A stretch of 64,000 bases of DNA from Bacilli bacterium. Lineage in GTDB: Bacteria > Bacillota_I > Bacilli_A > RF39 > UBA660. Every line of letters begins with the position of its first letter. Position 1 is the stretch's first letter. Below, piece after piece: positions 8,461 through 17,739 of the stretch. The stretch covers positions 31,259 through 95,258 of the forward strand of contig CAAERO010000039.1 in the NCBI GenBank assembly GCA_900758495.1, read 5' to 3'. The position numbers and the translations under genes were made by a program. The notes under the pieces were generated by a model. The model saw nothing but the letters and a program-made list of their open reading frames with translations, was not told the DNA's origin and did not search any database.

Positions 8461-9432
8461 ATGGGAAAGAGAATGAGTCTTAAGAACAAGAAAAAGAAAA
8501 AACACATCATCAAGAAAACGGTATTCATTACAGTATTTCTCTTTTCTTGCTTTTTTACTATCAGATTATTAGCTAGTATTTCTATCGAAAATCAATCTGA
8601 TGAATTTTTAACTTACTTACTAGAAAATCAAAATATATATTTAGAAACTAATCGAAAAGGTTTCAGTTACTTTCATAAATTAATGATGAATATTATAAAT
8701 ATTGATTTATCAAGTCCATTAACTTTTCTTAATAGAGACTATAAAGGATTAATCAATAATAATATTGTTCAGATAAAAAAAACAGAAACCACTTTTAAAA
8801 ATAAAGATCAAAGTAAAAAAAATCCAACTATTTATATATATAATACACATCAAACTGAAGAATACAAGCCAACTAGCTACTTAGAATATAGTGTTAATCC
8901 TAATGTTATGATGTCTAGTTATATCTTAGAAGAACAATTAACTAAAAAAGGTTACAAAGTTTTAGTAGAAGAAGAAAGTGTTAGTAAATTAAGAACTTCA
9001 TTAGGATTAAATTATGCGGGAAGCTATGAAGTTACCAGAAGTATGATGGAAACAGCTAAAAAAAACAATCCAACACTAAAATATTATATTGATTTACACC
9101 GTGATTCACTAACACACGATAAAACTACCTTAATAATAGATAATAAAAGTTATGCCAAGATATTATTTTTAATAGGCCTTGAAAATGCCAATTATCAAGA
9201 AAATCTAGACTTTACCACTAGGATAAGTAATTTATTAAATGAAAAGGTGCCAGGACTTAGTAAAGGTATATATAAAAAAGAGGGACCATTTGTAAATGGG
9301 GTATATAATCAAGACTTTTCTAGTAGGGTAATATTGATAGAACTAGGAGGAAATGAAAATACAATAGAAGAAGTTTATAGAAGCTTAATCATTCTTGGCG
9401 AAGCACTTGACGAGGTGATGAAAAATGACTAA
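8461..9432 (+). CDS. spoIIP: Stage II sporulation protein P (peptidoglycan amidase/hydrolase)
   Basis: SpoIIP cleaves peptidoglycan with SpoIID to drive membrane migration during forespore engulfment. The 323-residue protein has a short Lys-rich cytoplasmic start, one membrane anchor (about residues 20-38) and an extracytoplasmic catalytic domain with YNTHQTEEY (zinc His and Glu), the ARSMMETAKKNNP-like stretch, IDLHRDSL (second His) and ILIELGGNEN (catalytic Glu). The start follows AAAGAGGTGG. It overlaps the next gene by 8 bases. Confidence 0.92.
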   Translation: MGKRMSLKNKKKKKHIIKKTVFITVFLFSCFFTIRLLASISIENQSDEFLTYLLENQNIYLETNRKGFSYFHKLMMNIINIDLSSPLTFLNRDYKGLINNNIVQIKKTETTFKNKDQSKKNPTIYIYNTHQTEEYKPTSYLEYSVNPNVMMSSYILEEQLTKKGYKVLVEEESVSKLRTSLGLNYAGSYEVTRSMMETAKKNNPTLKYYIDLHRDSLTHDKTTLIIDNKSYAKILFLIGLENANYQENLDFTTRISNLLNEKVPGLSKGIYKKEGPFVNGVYNQDFSSRVILIELGGNENTIEEVYRSLIILGEALDEVMKND

Positions 9433-9748
9433 AAGTGGAATAGCCAGATTAGTCATTTTGATTTTATTTTTTCTATTTATGATTCTTTATGGGATGCAGC
9501 TGACTGGTTATAACGAATACAGACAGAATAGGAATAATCTTTTAACAACTGAGGAATTGTCTAACTATGAAAAAGATATAAAGGCAGGAAAAGATGTTAG
9601 CACCAGCGACTACTTAGCTAAAAAGAAAAAATCTTATAAAAATAATCTTTCTAACCTTGGATTAGACATATCAAAAGGAATTAGTTTTGTCTTTAATAAA
9701 ACAATGGATGGTTTATTTAAGTTGATGGAAGAAGCCATTAATTCTTAA
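9425..9748 (+). CDS. yqxA: YqxA-like membrane protein (DUF3679 by position and layout)
   Basis: This is a small protein of 107 residues with one N-terminal membrane segment (residues 8-26), a charged Lys/Glu-rich middle and a short amphipathic C-terminal half. Sequence identity alone would not name it, but the position between spoIIP and lepA, the length and the layout all match Bacillus YqxA. Its function is unknown even there. Start codon overlaps the end of spoIIP by 8 bases and uses GACGAGGTGATG as ribosome site. Confidence 0.6.
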   Translation: MTKSGIARLVILILFFLFMILYGMQLTGYNEYRQNRNNLLTTEELSNYEKDIKAGKDVSTSDYLAKKKKSYKNNLSNLGLDISKGISFVFNKTMDGLFKLMEEAINS

Positions 9749-9840
9749 AAAGTTACTAAAGAAAAAATAGAAAACAATTAAACGAATAAAGAATATAATT
9801 ATAAAATACTGAAAAAGGAATAATCATATTATTTGAAAAG

Positions 9841-9869
9841 TTGTTTTCTTATGCGAATTAAGGTATACT
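9841..9869 (+). promoter_or_regulatory. Sigma-A-type promoter of lepA
   Basis: TTGTTT (9841-9846), 17 bases, TATACT (9864-9869), 19 bases before the lepA ATG with GTGGTGATT as ribosome site between. Confidence 0.55.
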
Positions 9870-9888
9870 TTAAATGTGGTGATTTCTA

Positions 9889-11688
9889 ATGAAACAAAAA
9901 AATATACGTAATTTTTCTATTATAGCACATATAGATCATGGTAAAAGTACTTTAGCAGATAGATTGATTGAATTAACAGGTGCCCTTGATCAAAGACAAA
10001 TGAAAGATCAAATTCTTGATTCAATGGATATCGAGAGAGAGCGTGGTATTACTATTAAATTAAACACAGTTACTCTAAACTATAACTATCAAGATGAAGA
10101 TTATCAATTGAATTTAATTGACACACCAGGTCATGTTGATTTTTCTTATGAGGTAAGTAGAAGTTTAGCTTCTTGTGAAGGTGCATTATTAGTAGTGGAT
10201 GCTCATGAAGGAATAGAAGCGCAAACACTAGCTAATCTTTATTTGGCCCTTGATCATAATCTTGCAATCATTCCAGTAATTAATAAAATAGATTTACCAA
10301 ATGCTGAAATTGAAAAAGTCGAAGGAGAATTAGAAAGCCTTGGCTTTGATAAAGAAGATATCTTAAAAATAAGTGCAAAAACAGGACAAGGAGTGCCATT
10401 GCTTCTTGAACAAATTGTTACCAAACTTCCGTGCCCAAAAGGTGAAGAAACAAAACCACTAAGAGCGCTGATTTTTGATAGTATCTATGACTCATATCGT
10501 GGCGTTTTGATGGCAGTTCGTATTTTTGAAGGAGAACTAAAAAAAGGTGATATGATTTCAATGTTACAAAGTGATTCATCATACGAAGTACTATCTCTAT
10601 TTATTAATACTCCAAAAGAAAAAGAAAAACAAATCTTAAAAACTGGTGAAGTAGGTTATGTATACGCTTCTATAAAAAGTATCAATGATATCCATGTCGG
10701 AGATACACTGACAACAACAGAAACTAAAGATATAATTGAACCACTACCAGGCTATCAACCAATGAAAAGTATGGTATATTGCGGACTTTATCCAATAGAA
10801 ACAAGTGAATTTGAACTGTTAAGAAGTGCTTTAGCTAAACTAAAATTAAATGATGCAGCCTTAACATTCGAACCAGAAACATCTCTAGCACTAGGTTTTG
10901 GTTTTCGCTGTGGCTTTTTAGGACTATTGCATATGGATGTCACTAAGGAACGTCTTGAAAGAGAATTTTCTATTTCTCTTATTGCAACTGCACCTTCTGT
11001 AAAATATCAGGTATTATGTCAAGATGGAACAACCTTAACTGTAGAATCGCCATTTCAAATGCCAGACAAAAGTAAGATTAAAGAGATAAAAGAACCTTAT
11101 GTAAAAGCACATATCTACACCCCTAAAGATTATATTGGCCCCATTATTGAATTATCAAATGAAAAAAGGGGAATGATGGAAACGATTGATTATATAACTG
11201 ATCAAAGAGTAGTAATAATTTATGATTTTCCATTATCAGAAATAATTTATGATTTCTTTGATAGATTAAAATCTATTACTAAAGGTTATGCTTCCTTTGA
11301 TTATGAGTTTATTGATGATAGAGTAAGTGATTTAGTAAAACTAGACGTCTTGTTAAATGGGGAAACAGTTGATGCTTTAAGTATGATTGTACACCGAAGT
11401 TTTGCTGATAAAAAAGGAAGAGAACTAGTTGAAAGATTAAAAGAAGTTATTCCAAGACAATTATTCGAAGTACCAGTACAAGCTAGTGTTGGTGGGAAAA
11501 TAATTGCAAGAACGGATATAAAAGCTTTAAGAAAAAATGTCCTTGCTAAATGTTATGGTGGGGATATCACTAGAAAGAAAAAACTTTTAGAAAAACAAAA
11601 AGAAGGAAAGAAAAAGATGAAACGACTAGGTTCTGTTGAAGTACCTCAAGAGGCTTTCCTTGCTCTTTTAACAAAAGATAAAAACTAA
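9889..11688 (+). CDS. lepA: Elongation factor 4 (LepA), ribosome-associated GTPase
   Basis: LepA is a translational GTPase that acts on the ribosome in stress or initiation/elongation quality control. The 599-residue length is standard. G motifs are AHIDHGKST (G1), RGITI (G2), DTPGHVDF (G3), NKIDLP (G4) and SAKTGQG (G5), followed by the EF4-specific [24 protein letters not shown] split here as [16 protein letters not shown], and by the C-terminal KVDVLLNGE-like and [17 protein letters not shown] regions. The stop overlaps a convergent minus-strand gene by 4 bases. Confidence 0.97.
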   Translation: MKQKNIRNFSIIAHIDHGKSTLADRLIELTGALDQRQMKDQILDSMDIERERGITIKLNTVTLNYNYQDEDYQLNLIDTPGHVDFSYEVSRSLASCEGALLVVDAHEGIEAQTLANLYLALDHNLAIIPVINKIDLPNAEIEKVEGELESLGFDKEDILKISAKTGQGVPLLLEQIVTKLPCPKGEETKPLRALIFDSIYDSYRGVLMAVRIFEGELKKGDMISMLQSDSSYEVLSLFINTPKEKEKQILKTGEVGYVYASIKSINDIHVGDTLTTTETKDIIEPLPGYQPMKSMVYCGLYPIETSEFELLRSALAKLKLNDAALTFEPETSLALGFGFRCGFLGLLHMDVTKERLEREFSISLIATAPSVKYQVLCQDGTTLTVESPFQMPDKSKIKEIKEPYVKAHIYTPKDYIGPIIELSNEKRGMMETIDYITDQRVVIIYDFPLSEIIYDFFDRLKSITKGYASFDYEFIDDRVSDLVKLDVLLNGETVDALSMIVHRSFADKKGRELVERLKEVIPRQLFEVPVQASVGGKIIARTDIKALRKNVLAKCYGGDITRKKKLLEKQKEGKKKMKRLGSVEVPQEAFLALLTKDKN

Positions 11689-12446
11689 TTTTTAAAAAAT
11701 ATATAAATAATTCTTAAAACAATATCTAAATTTTCTAAATAAGAGTAATGAGTAGAATTCCTAAAAACGATAAGCTCACTATCTCTTATTTTTTTCTTCA
11801 TTAAAACACCATCACTTAATGGAGTAGAAGTGTCCTTATCTCCCCAAAGAATTAATGTTTCTGTTTTAATTTCTTTTAAATAATCTGTAAGATCTAAATT
11901 GACAATATTTTTGAAAGTTTCTCTTTCCAAAGTGTTTAATACTGAATAGTCACTAGAAGCAAATAACTTAAAAAGTTTCTTTTTATATTTTGCACGATAT
12001 TTTTTTGGAACAAGTTTTGCCAGCCATTGTAATAATTTATAACACTTTAAGCGCAGCCATTTCCAAACAGTCATTTTTGGCTTTATACCAGCACTATCAA
12101 TCAAAATTAGTTTTTTAATTTTTATATTGTACAAACCAGCTAGTAAAATAGCTATTCTTCCCCCAAAAGAATGAGCAATAATATATGGATTAGTAATCTT
12201 TTCTTTATCTAATAATGTAATAATAAGACTTACATAATCATGCATAGTCAAAACTTTCTTAGGAAATGGTGTCTTTCCAAATCCAGGATAATCAACTATA
12301 TATACTGTGTAACTATTCCTTAAAGAATTGATCATCCCTTTAAAAGTATCCTTTGTTTTGCCCCATCCTGGTAAGATAATTGCAACCTCTTTTTGATTAC
12401 CAAATTTTTCATAATAAAGTTTGATACCCTTATAAGTAATGTACAT
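11685..12446 (-). CDS. Alpha/beta-hydrolase fold protein
   Basis: This 253-residue soluble hydrolase has a nucleophile elbow AHSFGGRIA (GxSxG-like, Ser in HSFGG). The oxyanion region is [12 protein letters not shown], the acid is probably in [10 protein letters not shown], and the His in [10 protein letters not shown] near the C-terminus. Substrate is unknown; relatives include esterases and haloperoxidase-like lipases. The start is taken at ATG 12446, seven bases after AGGTGATT; a GTG at 12455 lies inside that ribosome site. It is convergent with lepA and divergent from the following gene. Confidence 0.85.
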   Translation of the reverse strand: MYITYKGIKLYYEKFGNQKEVAIILPGWGKTKDTFKGMINSLRNSYTVYIVDYPGFGKTPFPKKVLTMHDYVSLIITLLDKEKITNPYIIAHSFGGRIAILLAGLYNIKIKKLILIDSAGIKPKMTVWKWLRLKCYKLLQWLAKLVPKKYRAKYKKKLFKLFASSDYSVLNTLERETFKNIVNLDLTDYLKEIKTETLILWGDKDTSTPLSDGVLMKKKIRDSELIVFRNSTHYSYLENLDIVLRIIYIFFKN

Positions 12447-12547
12447 AATAATCACCTAATTTATCATATGAAAAAAAGTCAAAAAAGTACGTAAAGAAGA
12501 ACTTAATTTCTCACAAAAAATCTATATGTTTTATCAGGATAATCTGT

Positions 12548-12553
12548 TATAAT
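12548..12553 (+). promoter_or_regulatory. -10 box upstream of the zincin-like gene
   Basis: A perfect TATAAT in ATCTGTTATAATGAT lies 34 bases before the ATG at 12588. The -35 region (TATGTT at 12525-12530, 17 bases away) is weak. Confidence 0.4.
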
Positions 12554-12587
12554 GATAATAAGGAAATAGTGAAGATAGGGGAGTAAT

Positions 12588-13562
12588 ATGAAAAAAACAT
12601 TGAAAATTAAATTAATACTAATGCTTTTAATTTCTATGTTGTTACTAATAACTTACAAAACATATCAAAAACTAAAAGCTGATCAATTACCATCCACAAC
12701 AACATCTGTTTCTTATGTGCAAAGATACGTTGATAAAAATGTATCTGATAGCACTGAAGCTATAAATTTAATTAAACATGATTCCGCTATTCAAGAAAAA
12801 AAATGTAACACAACTATTCGAATGGTAGATAGGCAAATTCAAGAAGAAACACAAATATATGGAGTGAACCTTTGTGAAATGTCACCCAAAACAGCACTTG
12901 AAATTTACAATGTCTTAAGTAGAATTTATAAAGAATATAGCGGTATAAAAGGGTATGTTACAAACTTAACCTTAAATAATGATAGCAACACATCACACAT
13001 AACTTCTTTTAAACCAAATTATATTTTCGTGACAAGCTCACAAAAAGATACTTTTCCAATGGTGATAAAAAGTCAAATTTTACTAAACTCACGGTACTAC
13101 CTAAATGAAGATTATGCTGAAAGTGTTATTAAGCAAGAAATAAAATCAAAAAATTTTCTTTCCAATACAACTCTTGCTAATCTTTTGGCACATGAATATG
13201 CACACGTAATTACTTATGTCTTGACACTGAAATATTATGAAAGTGTAAATCCAATATTTTTAACCAAGGAAAATTATGAAAACTATAACAAGGCTCTTAA
13301 CAATTATAAAAATGATAATTTTAGTAAGATGCTATTTAATGAAGCATATAAAAGCTTCAAAGAAGATAAAAACGAAGAAGAATTTCGGAAGTCTATATCC
13401 TTATATGCCAATAAAAAAGATGGCGATGGAACTGTTTTATATAATGAAACTATCGCCGAAGCTTTCCATGATTATTTTATAAATGGTAAGGAAGCAGCAA
13501 AAGAGTCATTAGCGATAGTGAAAGTGTTAAATAAATATAGTATTAAATATTCATTAAAGTAA
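12588..13562 (+). CDS. Membrane-anchored zincin-like protein with HExxH motif
   Basis: I do not recognise this 324-residue protein as a named family. It starts with KKTLKIK and one hydrophobic segment (residues 8-22), so most of the protein is probably extracytoplasmic. LLAHEYAHVITY at 199-210 is an HExxH zinc-peptidase motif (His202, Glu203, His206). Downstream NETIAEAFHDYF supplies a candidate third ligand (Glu291), as in gluzincin-like metallopeptidases. Two Cys (73 and 96) could form a disulfide. The ribosome site is AGGGGAG. It begins a run of four genes coding for exported or anchored proteins, with only 12 bases to the next. Confidence 0.6.
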   Translation: MKKTLKIKLILMLLISMLLLITYKTYQKLKADQLPSTTTSVSYVQRYVDKNVSDSTEAINLIKHDSAIQEKKCNTTIRMVDRQIQEETQIYGVNLCEMSPKTALEIYNVLSRIYKEYSGIKGYVTNLTLNNDSNTSHITSFKPNYIFVTSSQKDTFPMVIKSQILLNSRYYLNEDYAESVIKQEIKSKNFLSNTTLANLLAHEYAHVITYVLTLKYYESVNPIFLTKENYENYNKALNNYKNDNFSKMLFNEAYKSFKEDKNEEEFRKSISLYANKKDGDGTVLYNETIAEAFHDYFINGKEAAKESLAIVKVLNKYSIKYSLK

Positions 13563-13574
13563 GGGTGCTAGAAA

Positions 13575-13991
13575 ATGAAGAAAAAATTACTGCTGCTAGT
13601 AATAATAACTATTGTTTTAGGTACAGCAATTAGTGGTTATTTCTATGCGTCAAAAATTAAAAATAAATCTTTAGTAGAAAAAGAAATATTGTTTGTTGAT
13701 AAAGATATAGATGATGAGGAAGACAATGAACAGATTAATGATTATCAGTTACTTAATTTAGTGGTTGGACAAACTTATCATCTTCAATATGACTTTTTAG
13801 CAAATATGCTAAGTAATGTTAACTTTATTAGTCAAGATACTTCTATTGCTTCGGTAGATAAATAAGGAAATGCTACCGCACTATCTCAAGGAAGTACAAC
13901 AGTAACATTATATTATACTGGTGGAAGTAATGGAACAGATGGTAAAACGGTAGTTATCAATTTAGCAAAAGCAAATTTAAATGTAGAATAA
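13575..13991 (+). pseudogene. Decayed copy of the adjacent Big_2/metallo-beta-lactamase gene
   Basis: The frame encodes an N-terminal membrane anchor, an acidic linker (DKDIDDEEDNE) and a Big_2-like start (YQLLNLVVGQTY to TSIASVDK), then hits TAA at 13863-13865. Reading through the TAA, the same frame continues GNATALSQGSTTVTLYYTGG and NGTDGKTVVINLAKANLNVE, ending at 13991. The first part aligns with residues 1-115 of the next gene (TVDKEGNVTAISVGSTTITL), where the TAA position is GAA. The last 25 residues align with the next gene's extreme C-terminus (MYYTGGNSGPDGKTIIIN). So the whole catalytic domain is deleted and a nonsense mutation has followed. Confidence 0.85.
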
Positions 13992-14013
13992 ACTAAAACT
14001 AAGGAGTGATAAA

Positions 14014-15459
14014 ATGTCAAAAGAATTAAAAATTGTAACACTCTCAATTACAATTCTAATTATATCTGTAGTGGGATGTGTTTATTGGCAAGTAAAAAAT
14101 AAAGAAGAAAGCAATGATATTCAAGAAACAATGATAGATCAAATTGAGGACGAAGATACTGACACAATAGAAAACTATCAATATATAAACTTAAGCATTG
14201 GTCAAAAAACAAAAATTAGTTATGATTTCCTAGCAGAAAAACTAACCCAAATAAACTTTACCAGTGCTAATCCAGAAATAGCAACTGTAGATAAAGAAGG
14301 AAACGTTACTGCTATTTCAGTTGGTAGTACTACAATTACACTAGATTATAACGGAGGAACGATTGAATTTTATGTTAGCATAGATGATAGTTACTCAAGC
14401 AATGTAAGTACAACAGAAACAAAAATTCACTTTATATCTCTTCATCGTCCAGATACTGGAGAATTTAAAACAAGTGATGCTATTTTATTAGAAAGCAATG
14501 GAAAGTATGCTTTAATAGATACTGGATATTCTGCTACTAGAAATAATCTATATAGTTATTTAATGCAATTTGCTACTAATGGAGTATTAAAATTAGAATT
14601 TGTTTTAATAACTCATAACCATACAGATCATATTGGAGCTTTAACTTATTTATTACAAAAGGATAATATCAAAATAAAAACTCTTTATATCAATAAGTAT
14701 TATAAAAATGACATAATGGCTAAATATATGGGTGGTAGCAAGGAAGAAAATTATGCTATTTATAACAGTCAGAAAAATAGAGAGTACGTTATTAATAACC
14801 AAAAGAGATATAATAATGTAATTACTCTAATGCATCAAAGACACCAAAGTGATAGTTCCAATTTTAATGTTTATTACTTATCAGGCTCTGATGATGCAAG
14901 AAAATCAAATGGTGGGTTAAAAACACTAGATTTTGGTAACTACACAATAAGGTTATATAATACTAAACAACGGTTAAAAAGTAGTAAGATTGACTATAAC
15001 GGTTTTAATAGTGGAAACTGTTTAAATGAGTATTGTCGTAATGCTGATGGAAATGTAAATAGTGTCGTTGCAAAAGTAACAAGTAACGTAAATGGGGTAA
15101 AACATACTACTTTATTAACAGGAGACTTGAATTATCCACTATTACAAGGAATAACAAAATCAGCAGGAAAAGTAGACGTCTTTAAAATGCCACATCATGG
15201 AGTATATGCTACTAATAAAAGAAAAGGTTTAACAAGTAGTGTAATTAGAAATAGTCTAAAAAATTCTATTGGTTCCAATACTATAGTTGTTGTAACAACA
15301 TCAAAAAGTAAATTTAATAATAGATCAATACTAGGAATGATGTATACGTCACAAACTTTAGGACGACCAATGTATTATACTGGTGGTAATTCAGGACCAG
15401 ACGGTAAAACAATAATTATCAATTATGCAAGGCCTAATCTAAATGTTGAATATAACTAG
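14014..15459 (+). CDS. Membrane-anchored Big_2 plus metallo-beta-lactamase-fold hydrolase
   Basis: The 481-residue protein has an N-terminal transmembrane anchor (about 6-26), an acidic linker, a bacterial Ig-like Big_2 domain (about 56-122, with the TVDKEGNVTAISVGST core) and a metallo-beta-lactamase domain from about 136 to 470. The zinc signature HNHTDH is at residues 201-206; further motifs are LIDTGYS, LTGDLNYP and MPHHGVYAT. This MBL subtype resembles the ComEC/Rec2-like extracellular hydrolases, but no competence domain or multi-spanning region is present. Substrate is unknown. The ribosome site AAGGAGTG precedes the ATG. The neighbour upstream is its broken paralog. Confidence 0.8.
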   Translation: MSKELKIVTLSITILIISVVGCVYWQVKNKEESNDIQETMIDQIEDEDTDTIENYQYINLSIGQKTKISYDFLAEKLTQINFTSANPEIATVDKEGNVTAISVGSTTITLDYNGGTIEFYVSIDDSYSSNVSTTETKIHFISLHRPDTGEFKTSDAILLESNGKYALIDTGYSATRNNLYSYLMQFATNGVLKLEFVLITHNHTDHIGALTYLLQKDNIKIKTLYINKYYKNDIMAKYMGGSKEENYAIYNSQKNREYVINNQKRYNNVITLMHQRHQSDSSNFNVYYLSGSDDARKSNGGLKTLDFGNYTIRLYNTKQRLKSSKIDYNGFNSGNCLNEYCRNADGNVNSVVAKVTSNVNGVKHTTLLTGDLNYPLLQGITKSAGKVDVFKMPHHGVYATNKRKGLTSSVIRNSLKNSIGSNTIVVVTTSKSKFNNRSILGMMYTSQTLGRPMYYTGGNSGPDGKTIIINYARPNLNVEYN

Positions 15460-15472
15460 GAAGGAGTTATAT

Positions 15473-16150
15473 ATGAAAGTACTTAAAGCTACAGTAGTAA
15501 CTTGTTCAATATTAATAATTTTTGTTTTAACTATTTCAACTTATACGGCATCACTTTATAGACCCAATAAAATAGAAACAATGACTTATAATTATGATGT
15601 TGCTGATGATGACGAAGAAGATGATTTTGATCCTTATGATGAAATGGCTACTCAAAATGATTTAGCAGATAATGCAAATGATGAAAATAGTAATTATGAT
15701 AACACTAATTATGATGATACAGATGATAGCCAAGAGCAAGTTGATGATTCAAATAATATTACTAATGCAATAACAAATAATAATTCTAGTCAAAATAATA
15801 GTAGTAGTAATAATAATGCTAACAATAATAATACAAATAATAGCAATAATAGTAATAATGCAAATAATGGAAATAGTACTAATTCTAATGGTTCAACTGC
15901 CAATAACAGTAACAATAATAGATATAATTGGGGTAATTCTAGTAACAACAGTAGTAATAATAAGAATAACAGTACCATCTTTGATGATGATTATCAAAAT
16001 AATCAGACACCATCAAACAATATTAACTATGAATTAACAGAAGCTGATAAGGCCAAAATGCGTAAGCAAAAATTAATTCTTTATACCATTGTTTCTATTT
16101 ATTTGATATTTATAGCAGTATCAGTAATAAGAAAAAAACTAAGAAAATGA
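15473..16150 (+). CDS. Asn/Ser-rich low-complexity membrane protein
   Basis: This 225-residue protein has a signal-like hydrophobic N-terminus (residues 5-25), an acidic stretch (DDDEEDDFDPYDE), about 100 residues made almost only of Asn and Ser, and a C-terminal membrane helix (LILYTIVSIYLIFIAVSVI) ending in RKKLRK. No LPxTG motif is present. The middle part would be an extended, disordered linker between two membrane anchors. The start at 15473 follows GGAAGGAG by five bases; an open frame from 15443 overlaps the previous gene and is less likely. Function is unknown. Minus-strand Leu-rich frames over this tract are artefacts. Confidence 0.7.
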   Translation: MKVLKATVVTCSILIIFVLTISTYTASLYRPNKIETMTYNYDVADDDEEDDFDPYDEMATQNDLADNANDENSNYDNTNYDDTDDSQEQVDDSNNITNAITNNNSSQNNSSSNNNANNNNTNNSNNSNNANNGNSTNSNGSTANNSNNNRYNWGNSSNNSSNNKNNSTIFDDDYQNNQTPSNNINYELTEADKAKMRKQKLILYTIVSIYLIFIAVSVIRKKLRK

Positions 16151-16352
16151 TGAAAATATATTAAGATAGACCTATTCTATGTCAGCAGTAAGCTATGTTC
16201 GATTTTGGAATAGCAAAATATTTATTAATAAAAAGCTGGTAGTGTTTTGTTTGTGGTACAAAACATGATAGAGACACTAACACCTATAGGGATAGTAGGT
16301 TACATAGGCCCATCATCTAAAGACAATGGTAAGTTCACATTATCAAATATTA
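16151..16352. other. Intergenic region without a convincing gene
   Basis: About 200 bases between the Asn-rich protein gene and the terminator hold no convincing gene. A 63-codon open frame (16247-16438) has no ribosome site and runs through the terminator and promoter. Its VGYIGPSSKDNGKF loosely recalls the C-terminal end of the MBL protein (YYTGGNSGPDGK), so a third decayed fragment is possible but not supported well. Confidence 0.4.
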
Positions 16353-16384
16353 AACTAGCTATTATAAATAAGTTAGTTTTTTAT
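16353..16384 (+). terminator. Intrinsic terminator of the 12.6-16.2 kb cluster
   Basis: AACTAGCT pairs with AGTTAGTT (8 bp, one G-T) around a 10-base loop and is followed by TTTTTT. Confidence 0.6.
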
Positions 16385-16397
16385 TTATTTAACAATA

Positions 16398-16426
16398 TTT
16401 ACACACTATGTTATAAATGCTATAAT
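16398..16426 (+). promoter_or_regulatory. Sigma-A-type promoter
   Basis: TTTACA (16398-16403), 17 bases, perfect TATAAT (16421-16426), 22 bases before the next start codon. Confidence 0.7.
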
Positions 16427-16448
16427 AACAGCAGTTAGGGGGAAAATA

Positions 16449-17609
16449 ATGAACATTTTTGAAAAAATTTATAAATTAATTAATATTGAAGAACCAAATG
16501 AATCAAAAAAATATGAAGAAAGTTTATCACAAAATATATCTTCACCAGAAACATATTCAGATGACTATAAAGAATTATTTGCTAGAAGAATAAATGATTT
16601 TCTAACTGATTATAAAAAGAATCTTCTAATAGAAGAACAAAGTCCTACCTATGTTGATTCACGAATGACAGAAATGAAAAACTTTATTGAAAAAATGGCC
16701 ATTATATATGAAATTATTTATCCAGATATATCTTTTCTTCAAGCAGAAGATAAATTTATAAATGACTCTTATGTTAATCAAGTTATGTTTAAAGATAATA
16801 AATATCTAAATGATACTTTAGAAGAAGAAACATTACTTGAAGAATTAGAATGGAATAAATTTATTGGGGTAAAACCAATGATAAAAATATTGTCTGAACA
16901 AGAAAAAGAATTACTACGAAAACCTAGCTATAATATGTTGATTAATTTGAAATCTAGTGGTTTTTGGGATCCTTGGGATAGTTTAACGTTAACAAAAAGA
17001 GGAGTTATTAGAAAAACTAGACTTAACAAAAGAAAATCGGCCTTGAAAGATGAAGATTTAATTGGATATCGAGCTTCCAAAGTAGTAGAACGACTAAAAA
17101 ATAAAAATATTCCAGAAACAGCTTATATCGAACTAGCAAATGAAGTTACAAGAGTAGATAGATTAAATAAGCAAAGAGATGCAATGTTAGAATGTATTAT
17201 GTTTCGTATAATGGAAAGAGGATATGACTTTCTAGGAGCTAGAAGAGCCTTATTATTTGCTAATGATTTTAGCTTGGTTTTAGAAAAACCACTTATTTAT
17301 GAAATAAATGGAACTACCGAAGACTTTAATGTTGCTGCATTCTTAAGAAAATATAGTGATTTAGGAGGAAATCTAGATTATGCTAAGAACTTAATGTTCA
17401 GTGAAGATTCAAAATATACTTGGTGTTATGATAGTAAGATGGAGTTAGAAGAAGACCTTAAATCAGAAGAAGAAAAGGCTAAAGAACAAGAATTGCGTCA
17501 AAGATTAGTAACAAGTTTATATGGAAATATCAATCAAGAAGAATTAGCACAAGAGAAAGTAAAGCACCTAAGACTTGAAAGAAGATTAAACAGAAAGAAA
17601 AATGACTAA
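16449..17609 (+). CDS. Conserved-looking hypothetical soluble protein
   Basis: I do not recognise this 386-residue protein. It has no signal peptide or membrane segment and is highly charged and mostly helical by composition, with an acidic N-terminal half and a very basic end (LRLERRLNRKKND). A Trp-rich SGFWDPWDSLTLTKRGVIRK lies near residue 172. The C-terminal segment EEDLKSEEEKAKEQELRQR looks like a coiled coil. It has its own promoter upstream and its own terminator downstream, so it is a single-gene unit. The ribosome site TTAGGGGG is strong and fixes the start. Confidence 0.7.
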   Translation: MNIFEKIYKLINIEEPNESKKYEESLSQNISSPETYSDDYKELFARRINDFLTDYKKNLLIEEQSPTYVDSRMTEMKNFIEKMAIIYEIIYPDISFLQAEDKFINDSYVNQVMFKDNKYLNDTLEEETLLEELEWNKFIGVKPMIKILSEQEKELLRKPSYNMLINLKSSGFWDPWDSLTLTKRGVIRKTRLNKRKSALKDEDLIGYRASKVVERLKNKNIPETAYIELANEVTRVDRLNKQRDAMLECIMFRIMERGYDFLGARRALLFANDFSLVLEKPLIYEINGTTEDFNVAAFLRKYSDLGGNLDYAKNLMFSEDSKYTWCYDSKMELEEDLKSEEEKAKEQELRQRLVTSLYGNINQEELAQEKVKHLRLERRLNRKKND

Positions 17610-17637
17610 AATTGTTTATCAAATGGACAATTTTTTT
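17609..17637 (+). terminator. Intrinsic terminator
   Basis: AAATTGT pairs with ACAATTT (7 bp, 11-base loop), running into seven T. It starts at the last base of the stop codon of the preceding gene. Confidence 0.65.
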
Positions 17638-17739
17638 CTTCTGTTTAATACTTTCTCTTCTGTGGTATAATAGTTAATGAGATTTGTATTTAAAAAAAGA
17701 AAGATATATGTTATTATACAATAACTGAAAAGAGGAGCT

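Noticed and set aside
13863..13865. Possible stop-codon recoding in the short Big_2 gene
   Set aside because: TAA is used as a normal stop throughout the window, and the MBL domain is missing as well, so decay is simpler.
14014..15459. MBL protein as a ComEC competence protein
   Set aside because: It has only one membrane anchor and a Big_2 domain; there is no multi-spanning competence domain.
15790..15978. Minus-strand Leu-rich open frame
   Set aside because: It is the complement of the AAT/AGT-rich codons of the Asn/Ser tract; it has no ribosome site and is low-complexity.
16247..16438. 63-codon open frame in the intergenic region
   Set aside because: No ribosome site, and it runs through a terminator and a consensus promoter; similarity to the MBL C-terminus is too weak to call.
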